Assembly: GCF_035975855.1 (NCBI RefSeq)
Contig: NZ_CP109055.1
Coordinates: 558,001-622,000, forward strand
Direction: 5' to 3'
Length of the DNA stretch: 64,000 nt
Origin: Streptomyces sp. NBC_01304
GTDB taxonomy: Bacteria; Actinomycetota; Actinomycetes; Streptomycetales; Streptomycetaceae
The translations under genes were made by a program, and so were the position numbers. Every line of letters begins with the position of its first letter. Position 1 is the first letter of the stretch. Of this stretch, positions 33,623 through 41,812 are shown one piece after another. The notes beneath the pieces are model-generated. The model ran no database searches. It saw only the letters and a program-made list of their open reading frames with translations, and was not told the DNA's origin.

Positions 33623-34237
33623 ATGCCCGAGACAGAGACCTCCCCCGCACCAGTGGCGCCGGTGGGACGACGCGAGCGGAAGAAGGCGGCGACGCGCCAG
33701 GCCATCGCAGACGCCGCGCTGCGCCTGTTCCTGGAGCGTGGGTACGACGACGTCGGCATCCGCGAGATCGCGGACGCCGCCGACGTGTCCACCACCACCC
33801 TGTTCAAGCACTTCCCGGTCAAGGAAGCCCTCGTCTTCGACGAGGACGCCGACCACGAGGCCGCTCTGCTCGCCGCCGTGCGCGAACGCCCCGAAGGCCA
33901 GTCGATCCCGGCCGCCCTGCGTGAGCACGCGCTGGCTCGCCGCATGGCCTCAGCGGGGGGCGATGCGCGCTTCACCGCGTTCCTGAGGCTGATCAACAGC
34001 ACCCCGGCGCTGCGCGACTACCACCAGGCCATGTGGCTGCGCCACACCGACGCTCTCGCCCGGGCCATCAGGGAGGCCAGCGGCATGCCCGAGGGCGATC
34101 CCGCATGCACGGCCCTGGCCCACTTCGCCCTGGAAGCGCCCCGCGCCGCCCGCGGCCACGACGATCCCCGCCAGGCCGTCATCCGCGCCTTCGACCTGCT
34201 CGAAAGCGGCTGGGACGCGCTCGATCCCGGCCGGTGA
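33623..34237 (+). CDS. TetR-family regulator, divergent from the second exporter cassette
   Basis: 204 aa with ATG 33623. HTH at about 20-65: TRQAIADAALRLFLERGYDDVGIREIADAADVS type, then TTLFKHFPVKEALVF. It is not closely similar to the TetR at 5653-6339, although the exporter/monooxygenase pairs they flank are paralogous. It probably represses the exporter cassette and itself. Confidence 0.92.
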   Translation: MPETETSPAPVAPVGRRERKKAATRQAIADAALRLFLERGYDDVGIREIADAADVSTTTLFKHFPVKEALVFDEDADHEAALLAAVRERPEGQSIPAALREHALARRMASAGGDARFTAFLRLINSTPALRDYHQAMWLRHTDALARAIREASGMPEGDPACTALAHFALEAPRAARGHDDPRQAVIRAFDLLESGWDALDPGR

Positions 34238-34619
34238 GGCCGGCCTCTCGCTGACCCGGTCGCGGCGCGCCACGGCCATGCTCGGGTTCCCGGCCGCGCC
34301 CGCCGCACGGAGTGCCGAGGAGCCGACGCCGGTACGTGCACTTGCTCGGTCGGCGTGGGCGGCCTTCCTCCCGACCATTACTGCGGCTTGGTCTGCGCTC
34401 ACCTCATGGACCTGAGCGAGGGCCATGCCGGCGCAACCCGCGCGCCGCGGGAGGGCACAACCTCACAAGCGTTCAACGCGTTCACGCCCCCGAGGACGCC
34501 GCCGGGTTCTCACCGGGCCGACACCATGGCCTGCTGGTGGTGCCGCACTGCGCGCCACCCGGCATGCCCGAGCTGGGCCCAGCCCGTCGAAGTGGCCCGG
34601 GCCGGCTCGAGGAGGCGCC
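34238..34619. other. Intergenic region before the P450 gene
   Basis: 382 bp, GC-rich, with no convincing gene, hairpin or promoter. An open frame runs into the P450 gene from 34425 but lacks family similarity and an RBS. Confidence 0.4.
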
Positions 34620-35999
34620 ATGACACCGAGAACGGCTGCGGACCTGATGCGGCGGACGGCTGTTCCCGAGGTTCCCGGGGCCTGGCCACTGCTTGGGCAC
34701 ATCGTGCCGATGCTCCGTCGGCCCCTCGAATTCCTGCCTGCCACGGCCGAGTTCGGACGAGTGGTGCAGGTTCGGTTCGGGCGGATGCCGGTGTACGTCG
34801 TCACGCACCCGGAGGCAGTCCGCGAGCTCCTGGTGCCCGGAGACATCGATTTCACCCGCGGGCGCATCTTCGAAAAGCTCGTTCCGGCGCTGGGAAACGG
34901 CATTGCGACGGTGTCCGGCGCGGAGCACCGCCGGCAAAGGAGGCTGCTCCAGCCGGTGTTCACGCGTGAGCGTCTGACCGCATACGCGTCGATCATGCGC
35001 GAAGCCGCAGAAGAGGCGACCGCCTCGTGGCAGGACGGGCAGCGACTCGCCGTCGACGACGTCATGAACGACCTGGCGCTGACCGCGCTGACGCGCAGTC
35101 TGTTCAAGTTCACGGCGAGCAGCGACACCGCCGAGGCCATCAAGGACGGCATGCAGCAGCTCACCAACGGGCTGCTGCTGCGCACCGTGCTGCCGACGAG
35201 CTGGGAGCGCATCCCCTCCCCCGGCAACATCCGCTTCCGGCGCGCGATGGCGCGGATGCACCGTGCGATCGACGACGTCATCAGCACCTACCGGACGGCG
35301 GGCGAGGACCGAGGAGATGTCCTGTCCGCCCTGCTCGCGGTACGCGACACCGACGGCACAGGGCTGTCGGACGAGGAGATCCATGCCCAGGTGATGACGC
35401 TGGCCCTGACCGGCATCGAAGCACCCGGCGCAGCTCTTGGCTGGGTCATGTACGAGATCGGCCGCAACCCCGAGGTCGCCGTCCGCGTCCATGACGAGAT
35501 CGACACGGTCCTCGACGGCCGCCCTCCGCACTTCGACGACCTACCGGACCTCTCCTATCTCGGCCGCGTGATCGACGAGGTGCTGCGGCTGCGCACTCCT
35601 CTCGTGTTCATGCGCCGCGCACTGAGCGCGGTCCGGATCGGCGAGGTGACGATCCCGGCAGGGGCGGAGATCGTCTACAGCCCGTACCTCATGCATCACG
35701 ATGCCCGCTGGTTCCACGACCCCTTGCGTTTCGATCCCGACCGGTGGCTCCCTCAGAACGCGCGGCACATCCCCAAAGGCGCCTACATCCCCTTCGCGGC
35801 AGGTGCGTACCAGTGCATCGGGAAGATGTTCGCCACCATGGAACTCGCCATCGTCACCGCGGTGTTGGGAGCACGCTGGGCACTGCGGCCGGTCCCGGGC
35901 GTCACGGTGCGCGAGCTTGCGACGGCTCTGGTGCGCCCCAGCCAGCTCCCGATGACGGTGCACCGCCGGTCCGATGACCTCCGTAGCGGCCGGAAGTAG
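34620..35999 (+). CDS. Cytochrome P450 paired with a terpene synthase
   Basis: 459 aa with ATG 34620 behind GGAGG. The ExxR of the K helix is E320-V-L-R323, and the heme loop FAAGAYQC places the axial thiolate at Cys399. The region expected to carry the oxygen-activating (A/G)Gx(D/E)T motif reads ALTGIEAPGAALG, without the acidic-Thr pair, like CYP170-type or other atypical terpene P450s. It lies 5 nt before a class I terpene synthase gene, so it probably oxidises that enzyme's hydrocarbon. No ferredoxin gene is next to it. The N-terminus is soluble (no anchor). Confidence 0.92.
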   Translation: MTPRTAADLMRRTAVPEVPGAWPLLGHIVPMLRRPLEFLPATAEFGRVVQVRFGRMPVYVVTHPEAVRELLVPGDIDFTRGRIFEKLVPALGNGIATVSGAEHRRQRRLLQPVFTRERLTAYASIMREAAEEATASWQDGQRLAVDDVMNDLALTALTRSLFKFTASSDTAEAIKDGMQQLTNGLLLRTVLPTSWERIPSPGNIRFRRAMARMHRAIDDVISTYRTAGEDRGDVLSALLAVRDTDGTGLSDEEIHAQVMTLALTGIEAPGAALGWVMYEIGRNPEVAVRVHDEIDTVLDGRPPHFDDLPDLSYLGRVIDEVLRLRTPLVFMRRALSAVRIGEVTIPAGAEIVYSPYLMHHDARWFHDPLRFDPDRWLPQNARHIPKGAYIPFAAGAYQCIGKMFATMELAIVTAVLGARWALRPVPGVTVRELATALVRPSQLPMTVHRRSDDLRSGRK

Positions 36000-36004
36000 C
36001 AGCC

Positions 36005-37024
36005 ATGGACGCCTACTTGGAGCCCGACCTGCGCCTCCCCTTCTCCACCGCCACCCACCCGCAGGCCCACCAGGTCCAGGAACTGACCGAGCGATGGTGT
36101 CGAAGGTTCGCGCTGCTGCGCGCGCCGGGCGCGGCGGCCACGTTCCGGGCACTGGGCTACGGCCGTCTCATGTCCACGCTCTGCCCCTGCGTACCGCTCG
36201 ACACCATGGCGCTGATCACCGACTGGAACAGCTTCTTCTTCATCACCGACGACCAGCAGAACAGCGCCCTGACCACGCAGCGCACCGGCCGCTACGAAGA
36301 ACTCGTCGTCGCCATGCGCGAGATCATCGACGAGGGCCCGCACGGTCGCCACCACCCGCGACACCCGCTCCTCGATGCCCTGCGCGACCTGCTGACGCGC
36401 ACACTTCCAGGCCGTCCCGCCCACTGGAGAGCACGCTTCTGCCGCAACCTTCACCTGTGGCTGAGCGGGCACCTCGCGGAGAACTCCTACCGCGTCTCCG
36501 GAACGGTGCCGAGCGTCGACGACTACATCACCGTGCGACGGGACGCCTCGACGGTGCTGCCCACACTCGATCTGGTCGAGATGGCCGAGGGGGCAACGGT
36601 GACGGACCAGCTGTATCGGACGACTACGTACCAGACCCTCGTCCTGGGCACCGCCGACATCATGTGCTGGGTGAACGACATCCATTCCCTGCGCATGGAG
36701 GCCGACGACCCGATCAACCTCGTCACCGTCCTCGCCCACCATGAGCACCTGTGCACCCAGCGCGCGGTCCGGGCCGTTGCCGCACGCATCACGGCGCGCG
36801 CCCAGGAGCATCTCGCGGCGGCGCGTGAGCTGCCCTTGACGTTGCACGGGCTGGGGCTCACCGCAGGCCCGGCCCGGGCCGCCGTCCTGCGTTGTGTACG
36901 CGATCAGCAGTCATGGGCAGCGGGCATGGAGCAATGGGACCGCACGGACACCATTCGCTTCGCAGACGCGGAGGTCCCGGCGCGCGGGAAGACCGCCTCG
37001 TACGTGGAGGACCTGCTCGCCTGA
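36005..37024 (+). CDS. Class I terpene synthase (sesquiterpene-type)
   Basis: 339 aa with ATG 36005. Metal-binding motifs of terpene cyclases: Asp-rich D82-D83-Q-Q-N in FFITDDQQN, and the NSE triad N224-D-I-H-S228-L-R-M-E232. The pyrophosphate-sensing Arg region is VRRDAS (178-179). The first motif is DDxxN rather than DDxxD/E, a variant seen in some bacterial cyclases. Length fits sesquiterpene synthases. It is translationally linked with the P450 upstream; product unknown. Confidence 0.88.
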   Translation: MDAYLEPDLRLPFSTATHPQAHQVQELTERWCRRFALLRAPGAAATFRALGYGRLMSTLCPCVPLDTMALITDWNSFFFITDDQQNSALTTQRTGRYEELVVAMREIIDEGPHGRHHPRHPLLDALRDLLTRTLPGRPAHWRARFCRNLHLWLSGHLAENSYRVSGTVPSVDDYITVRRDASTVLPTLDLVEMAEGATVTDQLYRTTTYQTLVLGTADIMCWVNDIHSLRMEADDPINLVTVLAHHEHLCTQRAVRAVAARITARAQEHLAAARELPLTLHGLGLTAGPARAAVLRCVRDQQSWAAGMEQWDRTDTIRFADAEVPARGKTASYVEDLLA

Positions 37025-37255
37025 CCGCGACGCGGACGGAGAGCGACGTCAGGAGCGCGGCCTGCCGCGTCGATCTCCAGGAAACGCCTTACGGCATAGG
37101 GCTGGAACTGAGCGAGCGCGGCGGGTGATTCACGGCGCGCGATGTGGTGTCGCACCCCCACTTGTTGATCTTGCTGTGGTTCTTGTTGGCGTACAGGCCT
37201 CATGACACGGCGTCAGTCGACGGTGAGGCCGCTCTCCCCCACCCAAGGAGTCCTG

Positions 37256-39160
37256 GTGCGCGACCTGATCCGCCGTACAGCCATCGTCACGGCCCTGGCC
37301 GTGACCGCGCTGCCCGCCCTGCCTGCGAACGCGGCTCCGCTGCCCGACGGCGACAAGCGGCCCGTCGTGGTCGGCATCGGAACCCTCGATCTGCATGCCC
37401 CGCAGTTCGCGCAGTTCTGCGGCCTCGGCCCGGACGCCATCAAGGACGATAAGCGCACCCTCACCATGCGTCTGGCCAAGCTGCCGGACTTCGACGAGGA
37501 GCACGAGACCGCCCTCGCGGTCACCGGTCTGGTCATGGCCGACCTGGACACGGCCGGCCACAGCCTGCTGTGGGTGGGCGAGGTGGACGACGACCCGGGT
37601 TCGTTCGCGTACTTCTCGATCGAGGGTGCCTGTACGGAGACGACCGACGACGATGAGGTCACCGGCAAGGCGGACACCTGGAACCGCACCTATTACTTCG
37701 ACTCCGACTCCGACAATCCCGGTCGCACCGAGGCCCTGGAGATCGACCCGGACAACCTGCCGCAGCCCGTGGTGCCGCCGCTGGACCTGCCCGACAAGCT
37801 TCCGCCGGCGAAGCCGCAGAGCACGGCGCCCGTCGAGCCGGAGCCCCGGCCCCGGGCGGGCGAGAAGGCCGTGATCGACGTCGCCGTCGGCTACACCCCC
37901 GCGGCCAAGCAGGGCCTCAAGGACGGCAGCGGCTCGGGCACCCCGTCCTGGGCCTGGCAGTCCCGGGAGATCGAGGACGAGATCCAGGCCGCCGTGCTGC
38001 ACATGAACCGGGCCCTCACCGCGAGCGGCGTGAACGCGGAGGTCAGGCTCGTCCACACCTTCGAGGCGAAGGGCTACAAGGGCTCCGAGGCCCCGGACGT
38101 ACTGCTCAAGCAGCTGGAGGCGGGTCAGGGAGAGATGGGCAAGCTCGCCCACGACGTACGCGACCGGTACGGCGCAGATCTGGTCTCCTTGTGGGTCAAC
38201 GTCCCCAAGGACGCAGGCGAGTTCACCGCCGGGACCGGCAGCATGCCCAAGGACGAGGACGACGGCTACGCCAAGGTGTCCGCGGCCACCGAGAAGAACG
38301 CGTACAGCACGATCGACGTGTTCACCGCCACCGGCCGCGACCCGGGCTTCGCCCACGAACTGGGCCACAACATGGGCCTGTGGCACGACCAGCGCACCCT
38401 CGACAGCCAGATCGGACCCGCCGCGAAGCGGAACGGCATGACCGCCCGGGAGTACATGGACCGGCTCGGCATCCCGCCGTACGCCGCCTCCCGCGGCTAC
38501 ATCGCGCCCGACGCCCGCTACTTCACCACCATGGCGTACCGGATCACCTGTGAACCCTTCGCCAAGGGCATCGACGCCCCCGATCCCAACTGCCGTTACG
38601 CCGGCACCTATTCGACGCCGAAGCGGATGTCGCAGGGCACCAGCCCCGAGGTGCTCGGCGAGGACGGCACCGCCGACGCGGCCTCGGTGCTGAACCGGAC
38701 GACACCGCTCGTCGCGCAGTACCGCAAGTCCAAGACACCCGCCCCCACCCCGGTCAAGCTCACCACCAAGGTGGCCCCGGTGGCCCGCGCCGGGAAGGTC
38801 ACCGCCAAGCCCGCCGGACCGTACAAGAAGGGCGCGAAGGTCTCGCTGGCCGCGGCCCCCGGCAAGTACTGGAAGCTCAGCGGCTGGCTCGTCGCAAGCG
38901 CCAAGCAGGGCGCCAAGTCCCCACTGGCGCTGACCCTCGACGCGAACCGGACCGTGACCGCCACCTTCACCTGCAAGACCGCCACCGCGGCCGGGGCGAT
39001 CGGCACTGCGTGGAGGAAGGCCGGCGCCGAGAAGAAGAAGCTGGGCTGCCCCACGGGGCCCGCTACGCGCACCGCGAGCCGTGACTCCCGCCAGAAGTTC
39101 GAGGGCGGCACCATCACGTTGGTGGCGAAGACCAAGAAGACGGTCGTCCGCTACTCCTGA
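37256..39160 (+). CDS. Secreted metzincin zinc metalloprotease
   Basis: 634 aa with GTG 37256 five bases after AAGGAG. Signal peptide RRTAIVTALAVTALPALPANA. The extended zinc motif HELGHNMGLWH (H367, E368, H371, H377) marks the metzincin/reprolysin-like group; the Met-turn is the later FTTMAYR. The pro-like N-terminal region (about 30-210) is followed by the protease, then an InlB/Big-like repeat (about 520-590) and an LGFP-type tail (KKLGCPTGP). It is an extracellular endopeptidase, probably in nutrient scavenging. Its last 10 nt overlap the convergent Nudix gene. Confidence 0.88.
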   Translation: MRDLIRRTAIVTALAVTALPALPANAAPLPDGDKRPVVVGIGTLDLHAPQFAQFCGLGPDAIKDDKRTLTMRLAKLPDFDEEHETALAVTGLVMADLDTAGHSLLWVGEVDDDPGSFAYFSIEGACTETTDDDEVTGKADTWNRTYYFDSDSDNPGRTEALEIDPDNLPQPVVPPLDLPDKLPPAKPQSTAPVEPEPRPRAGEKAVIDVAVGYTPAAKQGLKDGSGSGTPSWAWQSREIEDEIQAAVLHMNRALTASGVNAEVRLVHTFEAKGYKGSEAPDVLLKQLEAGQGEMGKLAHDVRDRYGADLVSLWVNVPKDAGEFTAGTGSMPKDEDDGYAKVSAATEKNAYSTIDVFTATGRDPGFAHELGHNMGLWHDQRTLDSQIGPAAKRNGMTAREYMDRLGIPPYAASRGYIAPDARYFTTMAYRITCEPFAKGIDAPDPNCRYAGTYSTPKRMSQGTSPEVLGEDGTADAASVLNRTTPLVAQYRKSKTPAPTPVKLTTKVAPVARAGKVTAKPAGPYKKGAKVSLAAAPGKYWKLSGWLVASAKQGAKSPLALTLDANRTVTATFTCKTATAAGAIGTAWRKAGAEKKKLGCPTGPATRTASRDSRQKFEGGTITLVAKTKKTVVRYS

Positions 39161-39705
39161 GCACGCGAAGTGGTGCTTGTGAACCCTGCCGGGTTCTCGG
39201 GCCAAGGATGGTTCGGGCGCTCTTGCAGCGCCTTGGCGATCAGGTCGTGGATGAGGCCTTCACCGGGGGCTCGGTTCTCCTTGAGGCGGGCGAGGTCGTC
39301 GGGTCCGAACCAGTCGTAGGCGGTGTGCTTGGACCACTCCAGGGCGGGGTGGTCCAGGTCGCCGTCGACGTCGACGAGGTAGTCGGCCTCGCGACGTGTG
39401 CCGCCCCCGTCGTCGCCGGTCCAGGTGGCGATCCCGAGCAGGCGTCGTACGCGGCGCAGCTGCCAGCCGGTCTCCTCTTCGACTTCCCGGGCGAGGGCGT
39501 CCAGCAGGGTCTCGCCGGGCTCGACGTGGCCGCCGACGACGTCCCAGCAGTCGGGAAAGAGCCGCCGGTCGGGGCTGCGTCGCTGGGCGAAGGCCTTGCC
39601 GTCCTGGTTGAGGACGACCGCTCCGACCGCCCAGACCTCGCCGTCGGCAGGGACCGGGATCTCGACGCCGTTGTCCACGGCCACGTTGCGCTGCTGGTCT
39701 GGCAT
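39151..39705 (-). CDS. Nudix hydrolase
   Basis: 184 aa with ATG 39705. The Nudix box GX5EX7REUXEEXGU is intact (GGHVEPGE ... REVEEETG). The rest fits small MutT/ADP-ribose-type Nudix enzymes that hydrolyse nucleoside diphosphate derivatives. The C-terminus overlaps the end of the metalloprotease gene by 10 nt, tail to tail. Confidence 0.9.
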   Translation of the reverse strand: MPDQQRNVAVDNGVEIPVPADGEVWAVGAVVLNQDGKAFAQRRSPDRRLFPDCWDVVGGHVEPGETLLDALAREVEEETGWQLRRVRRLLGIATWTGDDGGGTRREADYLVDVDGDLDHPALEWSKHTAYDWFGPDDLARLKENRAPGEGLIHDLIAKALQERPNHPWPENPAGFTSTTSRAQE

Positions 39706-39789
39706 GGCCTCACTTTAGGGTCGTTTCCGGCTGCTGCCCGGAGCGTTGACCGCTGCGCTGTCCCGTCGGTGACCTGGCGGTGAGGCAGC

Positions 39790-40194
39790 TCAGAGTGCGC
39801 CGAGTGCCTCCTGGAACGCGTCCGCCGTGGGGGCTATGACAAGCACCTTCCCCTCGATGTCCGCGGGAAGGTGACGGCGGTCGCTCTGGTGGAAGATCAG
39901 CGCACCGCCACCCTGGGGCACGATCGCGGCCCCGAGAGCGGCGGCGAGTTGGGCGAGCACGCCGCCCATCGCGCCGAGCGCGAAGTGGGTCGCCGTCACG
40001 CACGGCATCCCGCCGTCCTCTTGGCGCGCGTGGTAGAGGTCGGCCTCGCCCCCGTCGTCCGCGCGGAGTTGAGAGAAGTCCTCCTCCAGTCCACCTGCCA
40101 CCACATACGGCTCCGTCACCTGCCGGAGCCGTTCGGGGTCCAGGGATACGACCTCGCCGTCGACGAACCGGAGCATGAAGATGCTGTAACTCAC
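39790..40194 (-). CDS. Hypothetical protein
   Basis: About 134 aa from GTG 40194, or 128 aa from ATG 40176; neither has a strong RBS. It opens FMLRFVDGEVVSLDPERLRQVTEPYVV and has a Gly/Ala-rich middle (FALGAMGGVLAQLAAALGAAIVPQGGG). No family recognised. It has codon use typical of the region, so it is probably real. Confidence 0.6.
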   Translation of the reverse strand: MSYSIFMLRFVDGEVVSLDPERLRQVTEPYVVAGGLEEDFSQLRADDGGEADLYHARQEDGGMPCVTATHFALGAMGGVLAQLAAALGAAIVPQGGGALIFHQSDRRHLPADIEGKVLVIAPTADAFQEALGAL

Positions 40195-40303
40195 GTGCGT
40201 ACTCTGCCATCGCCATGAGCGGCCGGAGGACCGGCCGGGATGGACGACACCTGAACGCGCCATCGGAGCCCCAACTCCCTTTCCTCACGTCTTACTTCAT
40301 GTC

Positions 40304-40332
40304 TTGACGAAAGTGGTCTGTACCTTTAGCTT
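40304..40332 (+). promoter_or_regulatory. Chitinase-type promoter with DasR-like element
   Basis: TTGACG (40304-40309), a 17-bp spacer and TAGCTT (40327-40332). The spacer holds AGTGGTCTGTACCTTT (40312-40327), whose left half matches the DasR consensus ACTGGTCTAGACCACT well. It suggests control by N-acetylglucosamine supply of the GH18-type gene starting at 40424. Confidence 0.7.
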
Positions 40333-40423
40333 CACCGAGCGACCCCACCCGCGTGCGTGCACTCGTCCGTTCGCAAGGTGAATGCGGCCCGAGTGCCCCA
40401 CCCGCACGAAAGGCCGCTCCTCC

Positions 40424-41791
40424 ATGCCCAGATCCAGGCACCTCTCCGCATCCGCCGCCCTCACGGTCACGGCACTCACCCTGTCCACCGGCCTGCTCAC
40501 CGTCTCCCCCGCGCAGGCTGCCACCGGCACCATCACCGGCCTGGCCGGCAAGTGCCTCGACGTCGCCGGCGCCGGCTCCGCCGACGGCACCGCCGTCCAG
40601 CTCTACGACTGCAACGGCACCGCCGCCCAGCAGTGGACCGTCGGCAGTGACGGGACCATCCGCGCCCTCGGCAAGTGCCTCGACGTGACCGGCAATGCGA
40701 CCGCCAACGGCGCCAAGGTCCAGCTGTGGAGCTGCGGCGGTAGCGCGAACCAGAAGTGGACGGTCACCGCCGCCCGCGACATCGTCAACCCGCAGGCGGA
40801 CAAGTGCCTGGATGTCACGGGCAACTCCTCGGCCAACGGCTCCCGCGCCCAGATCTGGAGCTGTACCGGCGCGGCCAACCAGAAGTGGACCGCGCCCGCG
40901 CCCGGCGGCGGCTCCCCGTCCGCGCCGATGGCCGTGGCCCCGTACCTGTACAACGGCTGGGGCAGCCCGCCCAGCCCGACCACGATCACCAACGCGACCG
41001 GCGTGAAGTGGTTCACGCTCGCCTTCGTCCTCAGCAACGGCTACTGCACTCCGCAGTGGGACGGCAGCCGCCCGCTGACCGGCGGCGTCGACCAGCAGAC
41101 CGTCAACACCGTGCGCGCGGGCGGCGGTGACATCATCCCGTCCTTCGGCGGGTACAGCGGCAACAAGCTGGAGAGCTCCTGCTCCAGTGCGGGCGAGCTG
41201 GCGGCGGCGTACCAGAAGGTCATCAACGCCTACGGGCTCAAGGCGATCGACATCGACCTCGAGGCCGACGCCTACAGCAACCCGACCGTGCAGCAGCGCA
41301 CCGTCGACGCGCTCAAGACCGTGAAGGCCAACAACTCCGGGCTGAAGGTGTACGTCACCATCGGCACGGGCCAGTCCGGGCCGGACACGAGTCTCATCAA
41401 CCGGGCCGCGTCCTCCGGGCTCACCGTCGACGGCTGGGTGATCATGCCGTTCGACTTCGGCGGTGCCGGCCAGAACATGGGCAACCTCACCGTCCAGGCC
41501 GCCGAGGGCCTCAAGAACGCACTGAAGAACGCGTACCACTACAGCGACGACCAGGCCTACCGGGACATGGGCATCTCGTCGATGAACGGCATCACCGACC
41601 AGAACGAGACGGTCACGGTGAACGACTTCCGGACCATCCTCGGCTACGCCCAACAGCACCATCTGGCCCGGCTGACCTTCTGGTCCGCCAACCGAGACCG
41701 GCCCTGCACCGGCGGCCCCGCCGACAGCTGCTCGGGCGTGAGCCAAGCCGCCTGGGACTACACGCGCGTCTTCGCCCAGTACACCGGCTGA
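40424..41791 (+). CDS. Secreted GH18-type chitinase-like enzyme with ricin-type (CBM13) lectin domain
   Basis: 455 aa with ATG 40424. Signal peptide SASAALTVTALTLSTGLL, cleaved near AQAATG. Residues about 35-160 form a beta-trefoil with three CLDV/QxW repeats (AQQWTV, NQKWTV, NQKWTA). The catalytic part carries the GH18 signature DxDxE as D276-I-D278-L-E280, with SFGGYSG earlier and a late Trp (LTFWSANRD). GH18 enzymes cut chitin or related beta-GlcNAc polymers using Glu as acid. A DasR-like element in its promoter supports a chitin role. It is followed after 21 nt by another lectin-bearing secreted protein. Confidence 0.9.
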   Translation: MPRSRHLSASAALTVTALTLSTGLLTVSPAQAATGTITGLAGKCLDVAGAGSADGTAVQLYDCNGTAAQQWTVGSDGTIRALGKCLDVTGNATANGAKVQLWSCGGSANQKWTVTAARDIVNPQADKCLDVTGNSSANGSRAQIWSCTGAANQKWTAPAPGGGSPSAPMAVAPYLYNGWGSPPSPTTITNATGVKWFTLAFVLSNGYCTPQWDGSRPLTGGVDQQTVNTVRAGGGDIIPSFGGYSGNKLESSCSSAGELAAAYQKVINAYGLKAIDIDLEADAYSNPTVQQRTVDALKTVKANNSGLKVYVTIGTGQSGPDTSLINRAASSGLTVDGWVIMPFDFGGAGQNMGNLTVQAAEGLKNALKNAYHYSDDQAYRDMGISSMNGITDQNETVTVNDFRTILGYAQQHHLARLTFWSANRDRPCTGGPADSCSGVSQAAWDYTRVFAQYTG

Positions 41792-41812
41792 CCCCGACCG
41801 CAAGGAGAAACC

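Noticed and set aside
34425..34619. 65-codon N-terminal extension of the P450 frame
   Set aside because: The extension has no P450 similarity; ATG 34620 has GGAGG at the right distance.
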